From Myxococcaceae bacterium (GTDB taxonomy: Bacteria > Myxococcota > Myxococcia > Myxococcales > Myxococcaceae), in assembly GCA_018262385.1 (NCBI GenBank), contig JAGSPQ010000588.1:1-8053 (forward strand): DNA of 8,053 nucleotides. Direction: 5' to 3'. The notes under the pieces were generated by a model. The model was not told where the DNA came from. It saw only the letters and a program-made list of their open reading frames with translations, and did not search any database. The position numbers and the translations under genes were made by a program. Shown here in pieces: positions 1-7,000 of the stretch (position 1 is the stretch's first letter; every line of letters begins with the position of its first letter).

Positions 1-503
1 AGCGGGAACAGGGCGAGGATCGGGATCACCGCCAGGTCCTGGAACAGCAGCACCGAGAAGGCCGACTGGCCGCCCGAGGTCTTCAGCAGGCCCTTCTCGG
101 CCAGGCTCTGCAGCACGATCGCGGTCGAGGACATCGCCAGGATCATCCCGATCGCCGCCGCGATCTTCCACGGCACCCCGGCGACCACCGCCCCTCCCAT
201 CACCGCGAGGGAGGTGACGACCACCTGCAGCCCGCCCAGCCCGAAGATCGGCTTCTTCAGCTGCCACAGCAGCTCCGGCCGCAGCTCGAGCCCGACGAGG
301 AAGAGCATCATCACCACGCCGAACTCGGCGAAGTGCATCACGTGGGCGCCGTGGCCGACGAAGCCCAGCAGGTTGGGGCCGATCAGCACCCCGGCGATCA
401 GGTAGCCGAGCACGCTGCCCAGGCCGAGCCGCTTGGCGATCGGGACGCAGATCACCGCCGCGGCCAGGTAGATCAACGCCTGGAAGAGAACGCTGTCGCT
501 CAT
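1..503 (-). CDS. kefC: KefC-type glutathione-gated K+/H+ antiporter, N-terminal part (cut by window edge)
   Basis: Inner-membrane monovalent cation:proton antiporter of the CPA2 family. Known Kef proteins release K+ in exchange for H+ when glutathione-electrophile adducts form, acidifying and protecting the cytoplasm. Only the first 167 codons are present; the remaining membrane helices and any C-terminal RCK/NAD-binding domain lie outside the window. Visible family marks: [14 protein letters not shown] at residues 25-38, [18 protein letters not shown] at 57-74, SSTAIVLQ at 125-132 and [11 protein letters not shown] at 151-161, whose Asp156 matches the conserved transport Asp. The N-terminus resembles E. 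coli KefC, while the stretch around 145-165 looks equally like KefB, so the subtype is not settled. The ATG at 503-501 is supported by GAGG (514-511) seven bases upstream and by an ATGA overlap with the stop of the upstream oxidoreductase frame, implying translational coupling. Confidence 0.93.
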   Translation of the reverse strand, partial: MSDSVLFQALIYLAAAVICVPIAKRLGLGSVLGYLIAGVLIGPNLLGFVGHGAHVMHFAEFGVVMMLFLVGLELRPELLWQLKKPIFGLGGLQVVVTSLAVMGGAVVAGVPWKIAAAIGMILAMSSTAIVLQSLAEKGLLKTSGGQSAFSVLLFQDLAVIPILALFP

Positions 504-1107
504 GGGACGGCCTCGAGTGACGCGCGCTTCAAGAAAGCGTCGATCGGAGGAGTCAGCTTCTCGGCCTTCGCCGCCTCAGCTGCGGCGCCAGCTGCTCGGC
601 GGTCGCGTACTGCAGCGCCGAGTGCACGGTGAACGGAGCGAGGAACTTCATCTTGCAGAGGTTGGCCGTCTGCTCCCAGGGCGCGAGGAACTCGCGGATC
701 GAGAAGTGGTTCCACCCGTTGGGCCCGTAGGCCTGCTCGGGCCCGCCGGTGGTCAGCGCGTTGAGGGTCAGCTTCCCGGCCAGCTGGGTGCCGCCGCTGC
801 CGTACGCCCACCCGTGCTCGAGGACGATGTCCTGCCACTCCTTGAGGATCGCGGGAACCGAGTACCAATAGAACGGGTGCTGAAAGACGATCGCGTCGTG
901 CTCGAGCAACAGCTGCTGCTCGCGCTTCGCGCTGATGTTGAACGCGGGGTAGGCCTCGTAGAGGTCGTGGACCCTCACCCCCGGCACGTTGCGCGCGACC
1001 TCGACCAGGTGGCGATTGACCCGAGACCGCTCGAGCGCGGGGTGCGCGAACAACACCAGGACGCGTCGGGGGGCCAAGTTGCGGGTGTTTAAGCACGGGC
1101 GCGACAT
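500..1107 (-). CDS. kefF: KefF/KefG-type NAD(P)H quinone oxidoreductase, Kef ancillary protein; apparent frameshift near the 3' end
   Basis: Flavodoxin-fold FMN oxidoreductase of the KefF/KefG/NQO-like family. In E. coli such proteins bind the cognate Kef antiporter at the membrane and are needed for full activity, besides reducing quinones. Visible marks from the chosen ATG (1107-1105): LVLFAHP near the N-terminus, [11 protein letters not shown], then the signature [19 protein letters not shown] and [21 protein letters not shown] recalls KefF, while [10 protein letters not shown] and QLAGK recall KefG, so the symbol is by gene context. The main frame stops at 553 after a tail rich in rare AGG, CGA and AGA codons. 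The -1 frame continues from about 590 with good codon use and ends in TGA (502-500), overlapping the antiporter ATG. One missing base between about 555 and 605 would restore about 202 residues. An upstream GTG at 1179 is open but adds non-family sequence. No good ribosome site precedes 1107. Confidence 0.88.
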
Positions 1108-1123
1108 GAAACTTAATGACGAA

Positions 1124-1145
1124 TTGCAGCACTTCGGGTTGCAGC
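1124..1145. repeat. Direct repeat TTGCAGC in the divergent intergenic region
   Basis: Two exact copies of the heptamer TTGCAGC lie at 1124-1130 and 1139-1145, 15 bases start to start, between the divergent oxidoreductase gene and the rhodanese gene. The position would suit a regulator binding site, but seven bases is short and could be chance. I could not assign a convincing -35/-10 pair to either gene here. Confidence 0.3.
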
Positions 1146-1182
1146 GCCGGGCCGGGCGGTGCATTTTCAGGTTTCTCACCCC

Positions 1183-1190
1183 TTTTGGAG
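1183..1190 (+). promoter_or_regulatory. Ribosome binding site of the rhodanese gene
   Basis: TTTTGGAG ends six bases before the ATG at 1197. It decides the start in favour of 1197 over the in-frame ATG at 1116, and the protein from 1197 begins directly with a signal peptide. Confidence 0.75.
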
Positions 1191-1196
1191 TCGCAC

Positions 1197-1628
1197 ATGA
1201 ACCTCAAAGCTCTTGCTCTTGCCGTCGTGTTTGCCGCGCCCGTCACCGTGTTCGCCTGTGAGGGCGAAGGCCACACCGCCGAGCTGGCGGCCCCGAAGAA
1301 GGTCACCGTCACCGAGCTGGCGAAGCTGACCTCGGCCAAGGCGGCCACCGTGTTCGACGCGAACAACAACGAGTTCCGCGCGAAGAACGGCGTCATCCCC
1401 GGCGCGATCCTGCTCACCTCGTCGTCCGAGTTCGCGCTCACCGAGCTGCCCGCGAAGAAGGACGCCAAGGTCGTCTTCTACTGCGCGAGCGAGAAGTGCA
1501 ACGCCTCGAGCGGCGCGGCGAAGAAGGCCCTCGGCGCCGGCTACACCGACGTCTCGGTGCTCCCCGACGGCCTGACCGGCTGGAAGAAGGCCGGCCAGAA
1601 GACCGCTTCGTTCAAGCCGAACAGCTGA
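1197..1628 (+). CDS. Exported rhodanese-like domain protein (possible lipoprotein)
   Basis: A 143-residue protein with one rhodanese domain. Residues 1-20 form a signal peptide (Lys4, then a hydrophobic stretch, ending VFA), with Cys21 right after it. VFAC could be cleaved by signal peptidase I or act as a weak lipobox, so periplasmic or lipid-anchored location are both possible. The rhodanese fold is seen in DANNNEF at 54-60, GVIPGAI at 65-71, and the active-site strand and loop VVFYCASEKCNAS at 92-104. Cys96 sits at the catalytic position; Cys101 is a second Cys five residues later. GWKKAG near 128-133 is the usual C-terminal mark. Rhodaneses carry sulfur as a persulfide, but the substrate here is unknown, and a Cys pair in the loop could equally serve thiol redox chemistry. 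It is a single-gene unit, divergent from the Kef pair and closed by a strong terminator. Confidence 0.9.
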   Translation: MNLKALALAVVFAAPVTVFACEGEGHTAELAAPKKVTVTELAKLTSAKAATVFDANNNEFRAKNGVIPGAILLTSSSEFALTELPAKKDAKVVFYCASEKCNASSGAAKKALGAGYTDVSVLPDGLTGWKKAGQKTASFKPNS

Positions 1629-1653
1629 TCCACCGCTGGCTTTGAAAGTCTCG

Positions 1654-1685
1654 AGGGACGGGCCTCCACGGTCCGTCCCTTTTTT
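1654..1685 (+). terminator. Intrinsic terminator after the rhodanese gene
   Basis: AGGGACGG (1654-1661) pairs exactly with CCGTCCCT (1673-1680). A G-U and a C-G pair extend this to a ten-base stem with a seven-base loop, followed by a T run at 1680-1685. It lies 26 bases after the stop codon and is the clearest factor-independent terminator in the window. Confidence 0.9.
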
Positions 1686-1712
1686 CATGTGCGACGCGGT
1701 GCGGACGAAGCC

Positions 1713-1742
1713 CTGAAGCGGGTGCAGACGCCGAAGTAGAGT
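1713..1742 (+). promoter_or_regulatory. Possible promoter of the ATPase operon, perhaps giving a leaderless mRNA
   Basis: TAGAGT at 1737-1742 resembles a -10 box, with a weak CTGAAG (1713-1718) 18 bases upstream as -35. The -10 ends seven bases before the ATG at 1750, so transcription could begin at the start codon itself. The intervening GTCGGCGGC holds no ribosome binding site, which fits a leaderless start. The match is by eye only. Confidence 0.3.
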
Positions 1743-1749
1743 CGGCGGC

Positions 1750-3252
1750 ATGGCCGAGCTTCCAGCGTTCCTGCGCGAGATCTCCACCCTGATTCGCGCG
1801 CGGTATCCGCTGCTCTACCTGGTCAGCTGGGAAGAGCAGCGGGTCGACGCGCTGCTGGACTCGGTGGCGAAGAACATGCGGCGGGACCTGCTGGAGTGGA
1901 CGTCGAACCGCGGCCTGCGCGCGCTCGGCGGGACCTACAAGGGGCCTCCGCCCGAAGAGACGCTCGCCCCGGGCGCGGCGCTGGCGGCGATTGGCAAGCT
2001 GCAGAACCCGTCGATCGTGCTGCTGAAGGACTTTCACCGCTGGCTCGACGATCCGCTGACGGTGCGGGCGCTGCGCGAGCTGGGGCACGCGCTGAAGTCG
2101 ACCTTCACCACGGTGGTGATCGTGGCGCCGACCTTGAAGATCCCCGAGGAGCTCGAGAAGGAGCTGTCGGTGATCGACGTCCCGCTGCCGTCGAAGGAAG
2201 ACCTGCTGACCCTGCTCAACGAGATCATCGGAGTGGTGGTGCGCAACAAGCGGGCGGTGGTCGAGCTGAACAACCAGCAGGCCGAGGCGCTGGTGATCGC
2301 CGCCCAGGGGCTGACCCTGTCGGAGGCCGAGAACGCGTTCGCGAAGGCGATCGCCCGCGACAACCGGCTCGACAACGACGACGTGAAGCTGCTGCTGGAA
2401 GAGAAGAGCCAGGTGATCCGCAAGAGCGGGCTGCTCGAGTACTACTCGACCGACTCGCGGCTGGAAGAGATCGGCGGCCTGGCGCACCTGAAGAAGTGGC
2501 TGGCGCGGCGGGGCAACGCCTTCACCCAGGCGGCGCGCGCGTTCGGGCTGCCCGAGCCGAAGGGGGTGCTGCTGCTCGGAGTGCAGGGCTGCGGCAAGAG
2601 CCTCACCGCGCGGGCGATCGCGACCAGCTGGCGGATGCCGCTGGTGCGGCTGGACATGGGGCGGATCTACAGCGGCTACATCGGCTCGTCGGAAGAGAAC
2701 CTGCGGCGGGCGATCCGGGTGGTCGAGAGCCTGTCGCCGGTGGTGCTGTGGGTGGACGAGATCGAGAAGGCGCTCGCTGGATCCAGCGGCGGCGGCGGCG
2801 ACTCGGGGGTCTCGGCGCGGGTGTTCGGCACCCTGCTGACCTGGCTGCAGGAAAAGACCAAGCCGGTGTTCGTGGTGGCGACCGCGAACCGGATCGAGCA
2901 CCTGCCGCCCGAGTTGCTGCGCAAGGGGCGGTTCGACGAGATCTTCTTCGTCGATCTGCCCAGCGATCGCGAGCGGTCGGACATCTTCGCCATCCAGCTC
3001 GGCAAGCGCGGGCGCGCGGCGGCCAATTTCCCGCTGCCCGAGCTGGCAAAGGCGACCGCCGAGTTCTCGGGGGCCGAGATCGAGCAGGTGGTGGTGTCGG
3101 CGTTGTACGACGCGTTCGCCGACGGAGTGGAGCTCGAGCCGCGGCACCTGCTGGCGGCGATCCACGAGACGCGGCCGCTGGCGGTGACGATGTCCGAGGA
3201 CGTGGCCCGCCTTCGCGAGTGGGCCAACCAGCGCACCAGGCCCGCCTCATGA
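1750..3252 (+). CDS. AAA+ ATPase, Ycf46-like
   Basis: A 500-residue cytoplasmic AAA+ ATPase with the layout of the Ycf46 family: an N-terminal domain of about 230 residues (the first part beginning with a conserved-looking LIRARYPLLYLVSWEE at 14-29 and QNPSIVLLKDFHRWL at 85-99), then one AAA module. Walker A is GVQGCGKS at 277-284 (Lys283). Walker B is VVLWVDEIE at 331-339 (Asp336, Glu337). Sensor 1 is Asn380 in VVATAN. The RKGRFDE arginine stretch is at 391-397 and a sensor-2-type FSGAEIEQ at 439-446. All catalytic residues are present, so it should hydrolyse ATP and probably forms a hexamer. Cyanobacterial Ycf46 has been linked to photosynthesis and carbon uptake; its role in non-photosynthetic bacteria is not established, so no substrate is claimed. 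Its stop overlaps the next gene's ATG by ATGA, implying coupled translation. Confidence 0.92.
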   Translation: MAELPAFLREISTLIRARYPLLYLVSWEEQRVDALLDSVAKNMRRDLLEWTSNRGLRALGGTYKGPPPEETLAPGAALAAIGKLQNPSIVLLKDFHRWLDDPLTVRALRELGHALKSTFTTVVIVAPTLKIPEELEKELSVIDVPLPSKEDLLTLLNEIIGVVVRNKRAVVELNNQQAEALVIAAQGLTLSEAENAFAKAIARDNRLDNDDVKLLLEEKSQVIRKSGLLEYYSTDSRLEEIGGLAHLKKWLARRGNAFTQAARAFGLPEPKGVLLLGVQGCGKSLTARAIATSWRMPLVRLDMGRIYSGYIGSSEENLRRAIRVVESLSPVVLWVDEIEKALAGSSGGGGDSGVSARVFGTLLTWLQEKTKPVFVVATANRIEHLPPELLRKGRFDEIFFVDLPSDRERSDIFAIQLGKRGRAAANFPLPELAKATAEFSGAEIEQVVVSALYDAFADGVELEPRHLLAAIHETRPLAVTMSEDVARLREWANQRTRPAS

Positions 3253-3935
3253 GCCGCGCCTCGCGGTTCGACAAGCTGGAGGGCGAGCGGGAGGGAGGCG
3301 GCGAGAAGCGGGCGACCGGGGCCTCGCTCGAGCGGTTCGGCGCCGAGCCCGAGCTGTCGCCCCGGGCCCCCCAGGCGGATCCGATGGCTCCCGAGCACGG
3401 CGCCCAGCGGCTGCAGCGCTTCGAGGAAGACGGCAACCAGGGCCTCGGACTGGATCGGGATCCGCTCGCCTCGCTGCCGATGCTCGAGTGCCCCTCGTGC
3501 GCCACCGCCTGTGGGAAGTTCGAGACCGCCTGTCACGGCTGCGGGGCCTCGCTCACCAGCGAAGCGGCGCGCGCGCACAACCTGAAGCGGCTGGAGGCGC
3601 TGCAGGCCGAGCGGGCGGTGGGGCTGGAGGCCGAGCGGGAGAAGCGGGAGCTCGCGTTCGTCGAGACCGAGACCCGCAACCTGCAGCGCGAGACGGCGGC
3701 GCGCCAGATGGCGCAGGAGCTCCGCGAGGATCTGACCGGTGAGTCGGAGAGCAGGACCCGGCGGCTGCTGCCGAAGCTGGCGGTGGGCGCGCTCGGGCTC
3801 GCGCTGGCCGTCTTCGGCAAGGGCGGGGGGGCGGTCGTCGGGGGGCTGCTGCTGCTGGTGGGGGTGATGACCCTGCTGCCGCGCTGGGTGTGGCTGAAGC
3901 TCGGGCAGAAGGCGCGGTGGCGCGATCGCGACTGA
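3249..3935 (+). CDS. Zinc-ribbon, coiled-coil, membrane protein coupled to the AAA+ ATPase
   Basis: A 228-residue protein that I do not recognise as a named family. Residues 1-78 are charged, Gly/Pro/Glu-rich and probably disordered. A zinc ribbon follows with CPSC at 81-84 and CHGC at 95-98, plus an extra Cys88; a further Gly-Ala-Ser-Leu after the second pair is typical of such ribbons. Residues about 105-165 are charged, Leu/Ala/Glu/Arg-rich and likely helical or coiled coil. Two hydrophobic stretches at about 174-190 and 194-212, split by a short Gly-Lys-Gly turn, form a membrane hairpin, with a basic tail after it. This predicts cytoplasmic N-terminal and ribbon parts anchored in the inner membrane. 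The ATG at 3249 overlaps the ATPase stop, so the two proteins are probably made together and may form a complex. The upstream frame is also open far into the ATPase gene, but only this part makes sense. Confidence 0.85.
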   Translation: MSRASRFDKLEGEREGGGEKRATGASLERFGAEPELSPRAPQADPMAPEHGAQRLQRFEEDGNQGLGLDRDPLASLPMLECPSCATACGKFETACHGCGASLTSEAARAHNLKRLEALQAERAVGLEAEREKRELAFVETETRNLQRETAARQMAQELREDLTGESESRTRRLLPKLAVGALGLALAVFGKGGGAVVGGLLLLVGVMTLLPRWVWLKLGQKARWRDRD

Positions 3936-3941
3936 CGGCGC

Positions 3942-3965
3942 GGACCAGGGCACCTCGCCAGGTCC
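3942..3965 (+). terminator. Weak hairpin after the ATPase operon
   Basis: GGACC (3942-3946) pairs with GGTCC (3961-3965). After one A-A mismatch, GG (3948-3949) pairs with CC (3958-3959), leaving an eight-base loop. It starts seven bases after the stop codon but has no T run, so it is at best a weak or factor-assisted terminator. Confidence 0.3.
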
Positions 3966-4002
3966 TTGACCCGCAGCGAGACATCGATTCGCGGACGCTC
4001 AT

Positions 4003-4031
4003 TTCAGCCAGCGCCGGCGCGGGGCTACAGT
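4003..4031 (+). promoter_or_regulatory. Possible promoter of the Cys-repeat lipoprotein gene
   Basis: TTCAGC (4003-4008) and TACAGT (4026-4031) are spaced by 17 bases and would give a transcript starting near 4038, about 13 bases before the ribosome binding site. The -10 matches the consensus at four positions, the -35 at only three. A GCGCCGGCGC palindrome (4011-4020) lies in the spacer. Confidence 0.3.
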
Positions 4032-4050
4032 CGTGCTTCAAACTCACGAC

Positions 4051-4059
4051 GGGGAAGAG
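4051..4059 (+). promoter_or_regulatory. Ribosome binding site of the lipoprotein gene
   Basis: GGGGAAGAG lies directly before an ATG at 4060 and six bases before a second in-frame ATG at 4066. The spacing favours 4066, and the signal peptide reads well from there. Confidence 0.65.
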
Positions 4060-4065
4060 ATGCAG

Positions 4066-7000
4066 ATGGACTTACGCGTTGGCGTCGTGTTGTTGAGCCT
4101 GAGCCTCGCCGGCTGTCGTTGCGACGGCGCCAGAATCAATCCCGAAGACGATGGGGGCGGCGGCGGGGGTGGCGGCACCGCGGACGGCGGCGAGGGCGGC
4201 GGAACCGGGGGCGGCGCGGGCGGCGGGATGGCGGTACTCGACGGGGGCGGCGGCTGCGGGGCGCGCCGAGCAGCTGCGGCGGCGACGCGGGCTGCGTTCC
4301 CACCACCTGCGCGAAGCTGGGCGCGGAGTGCGGGCCGATGGCCGACCGCTGCGGGCAGATCCTCAACTGCGGCGCGTGCGCGCTGCCTGAGACCTGCGGT
4401 GGCGGTGGCCTCAGCGGCCGGTGCGGCGTGAGCGGCGGCAACGTCGATGGCGGCGGCTGTGTCCCCACCACCTGCGCGCTCCAGGCCGCGGAGTGCGGAG
4501 TGATCGGCGACGGCTGCGGAGCGATCGTGATGTGCGGCGCCTGCACCAACGGCCAGGTCTGCGGTGGCGGCGGCGTGCCGTACAAGTGCGGCGGCGGCGC
4601 GTCGTGTACTCCGAAGACCTGTGCCCAGCTCGGCGCGAACTGCGGCGCGGTCGGAGACGGGTGTGGCGCGATCCTCAACTGCGGCGCCTGCAGCGCCCCG
4701 GCGGTCTGCGGCGGTGGCGGCGTGGCCAGCCAGTGCGGCGGCGGCGTCACCTGCGTTCCCAAGACCTGCACCGAGGTGGACGCCGGCTGCGGCCAGGCCG
4801 GCGATGGCTGCGGAGGCCTGACCGCGAGCTGCGGCTCCTGCGCCGCTCCGGCGGCCTGTGGGGCGGGCGGAGTCCCCAGCCAGTGTGGCGGCACCGCGGT
4901 CTGTGTCCCGAAGACCTGCGCTCAGCTGGGCGCCAACTGCGGTCCGATCGGAGATCAATGCGGCAGCCTGCTCAACTGCGGCACCTGCGCCGTTCCCGGC
5001 GAGACCTGCGGCGGCGCCAACGTCGCCAACGTCTGCGGCTCGGTGCCTGCTTGCGTGCCGAGGACCTGCGCGCAGGCCGGCGCCAACTGCGGCCCGGTCG
5101 GTGACGGCTGCGGCGGCCTCACCGCCAACTGCGGCGCCTGCACTTCGCCCGACATCTGCGGGGGCGCCGGGCTTCCGAGCGTGTGCGGCAGCGTCCTCCC
5201 CGACGGCGGCGCCGGCTGCACCAACCTGTGCACCCACCAGATGGCCTGCCCCTCGGTCGACGGCGGCACCACCCTCTCGGGCACCGTCTACGCCCCCACC
5301 CAGGCCGACGCCGGCTACGGCCAGCCGGATCCGATTCCGGGCGCCCTCGTCTACATCCCCAACGGCACCGTGCTCCCGTTCGCTGACGGCGGCGTGACCT
5401 GCGATCAGTGCACCGACGGGGTGAGCGGCAGTCCGCTCGTCTCGACCGTCACCGCGACGAACGGAACCTTCACCCTCACCAACGTGCCCTGCGGCGTCCC
5501 GGTGCCAGTGGTGATGCAGCTGGGCAAGTGGCGGCGGCAGGTGACCGTCACTGCGCCTTCCTGCTGCATGCCCAACCCGATGACCCAGGAGCAGACCCGC
5601 CTGCCGCGCAAGCAGGCCGAAGGTCACCCCAACGACAACCTGCCGTTGATCGCGATCGTCACCGGCTGGGCCGACGGCATCGAGTGCGTGCTTCCGAAGA
5701 TCGGCATCGCGCCCGATCAGTACTCGCTGCCCAGCGGCAACGGCCGGGTCCGCTTCTACCGGGACAACGGCATCACCTTCCCCGGCACCACGCCCCCCGC
5801 GGCGACGCTCTTCAACAGCCTGACCGAGATGAAGAAATACGACATGATCATCCTCGACTGCGTCGGCAGCGAGCAGATCAAGACGATGGCCCAGCGCGCC
5901 AACCTCGAGGCCTACGCCAACGCCGGGGGCCGGGTATTCGCCAGCCACTACGCCTACGTCTGGCTCTACAACCGAGCGATCGACCCGGGCGGGAACAACG
6001 TCGCCAACTCGATCTCGTTCACCGCCACCGCGACCTGGAGTCCGCAGCAAGCCAACCCTCCGAACCAGGACGCCTTCATCGACATCTCGTTCCCGAAGGG
6101 GGCCACCTTCGCGAGCTGGATCCAGCTGGTGAACGCCCAGGCGGCCAGCTCGACGCCGGCGGTGCCGCGGATCCGGGTGATCACCGTCCGCCACGACTTG
6201 AACGCGGTGCTCTCTCCGGCCCAGCGGTGGGTCTACGCCACCACCGCGAACACGCCGCTTCAGTACACCTTCAACACCCCGCTCAACGCGCCGCCCGCCA
6301 GCCAGTGCGGTCGCGTGCTCTTCAGCGACTTCCACGTCAGCGGAGGAAACTCCGGCACCTGGCCGGCCCAGTGCGCCGCGACGCCGATGACTCCGCAGGA
6401 GAAGGTCTTCGAGTATCTGATCTTCGATCTGTCGTCCTGCATCCAGCCCGACGTTCCCCCGCCCCAGGTTTGCACGCCGGCGACCTGCGCCAGCCTGACG
6501 TTCAACTGCGGCCAGGCGGGCGACGGCTGCGGCGGCACCTTGAGCTGCGGCAGCTGCGTCTCGCCCCAGAGCTGCGGCGGAGGTGGCCAGGCCAACCACT
6601 GCGGCACCCCGTGCACTCCGCGCACCTGCGCGCAGCTCGGAGCCAACTGCGGCCAGAACGGCGATGGCTGTGGCGGCACCCTCGCCTGCGGGACCTGCAC
6701 CCTGCCCCAGACCTGTGGCGGCGGCGGCGTTCCCAACCTCTGCGGCGGCAGCACCTGCCTGCCGAAGACCTGCCTCCAGCTCGGCGTCACCTGCGGCTCG
6801 GTGGGCGATGGCTGCGGCGGCACGCTCAGCTGTGGCAGCTGCACCGCGCCGCAGACCTGCAGCGGCGGCGGGATCCCCGGCGTGTGTGGCGGCGGCGTCT
6901 GCACCCCGACCACCTGCGTCGCCCAGGGCTTCAACTGCGGCCTGCAGGGGGATGGCTGCGGCGGAAACCTCAGCTGCGGCATCTGCACCGCGCCCCAGAC

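Noticed and set aside
1108..1196. Promoter boxes for the oxidoreductase and rhodanese genes
   Set aside because: TTGCAG with CATTTT on the plus strand, and TTAAGT on the minus strand, match the consensus too poorly or sit too close to the start codon to be called.
1116..1196. Upstream in-frame ATG for the rhodanese gene
   Set aside because: It would bury the signal peptide behind 27 non-family residues, and the good ribosome site is placed for 1197.
1612..3165. Minus-strand open frame of about 500 codons opposite the AAA+ ATPase
   Set aside because: Composition is Arg/Gln/His-rich antisense noise typical of high-GC genes; the plus strand carries all the AAA+ motifs.
4044..6599. Very long open frame (about 850 codons) on the minus strand across the Cys-repeat gene
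   Set aside because: It is an antisense shadow of repeated, GC-rich codons. Its product is low-complexity Ala/Gly/Arg sequence with no family motif, while the plus strand has conserved repeats, a signal peptide and a sensible start.
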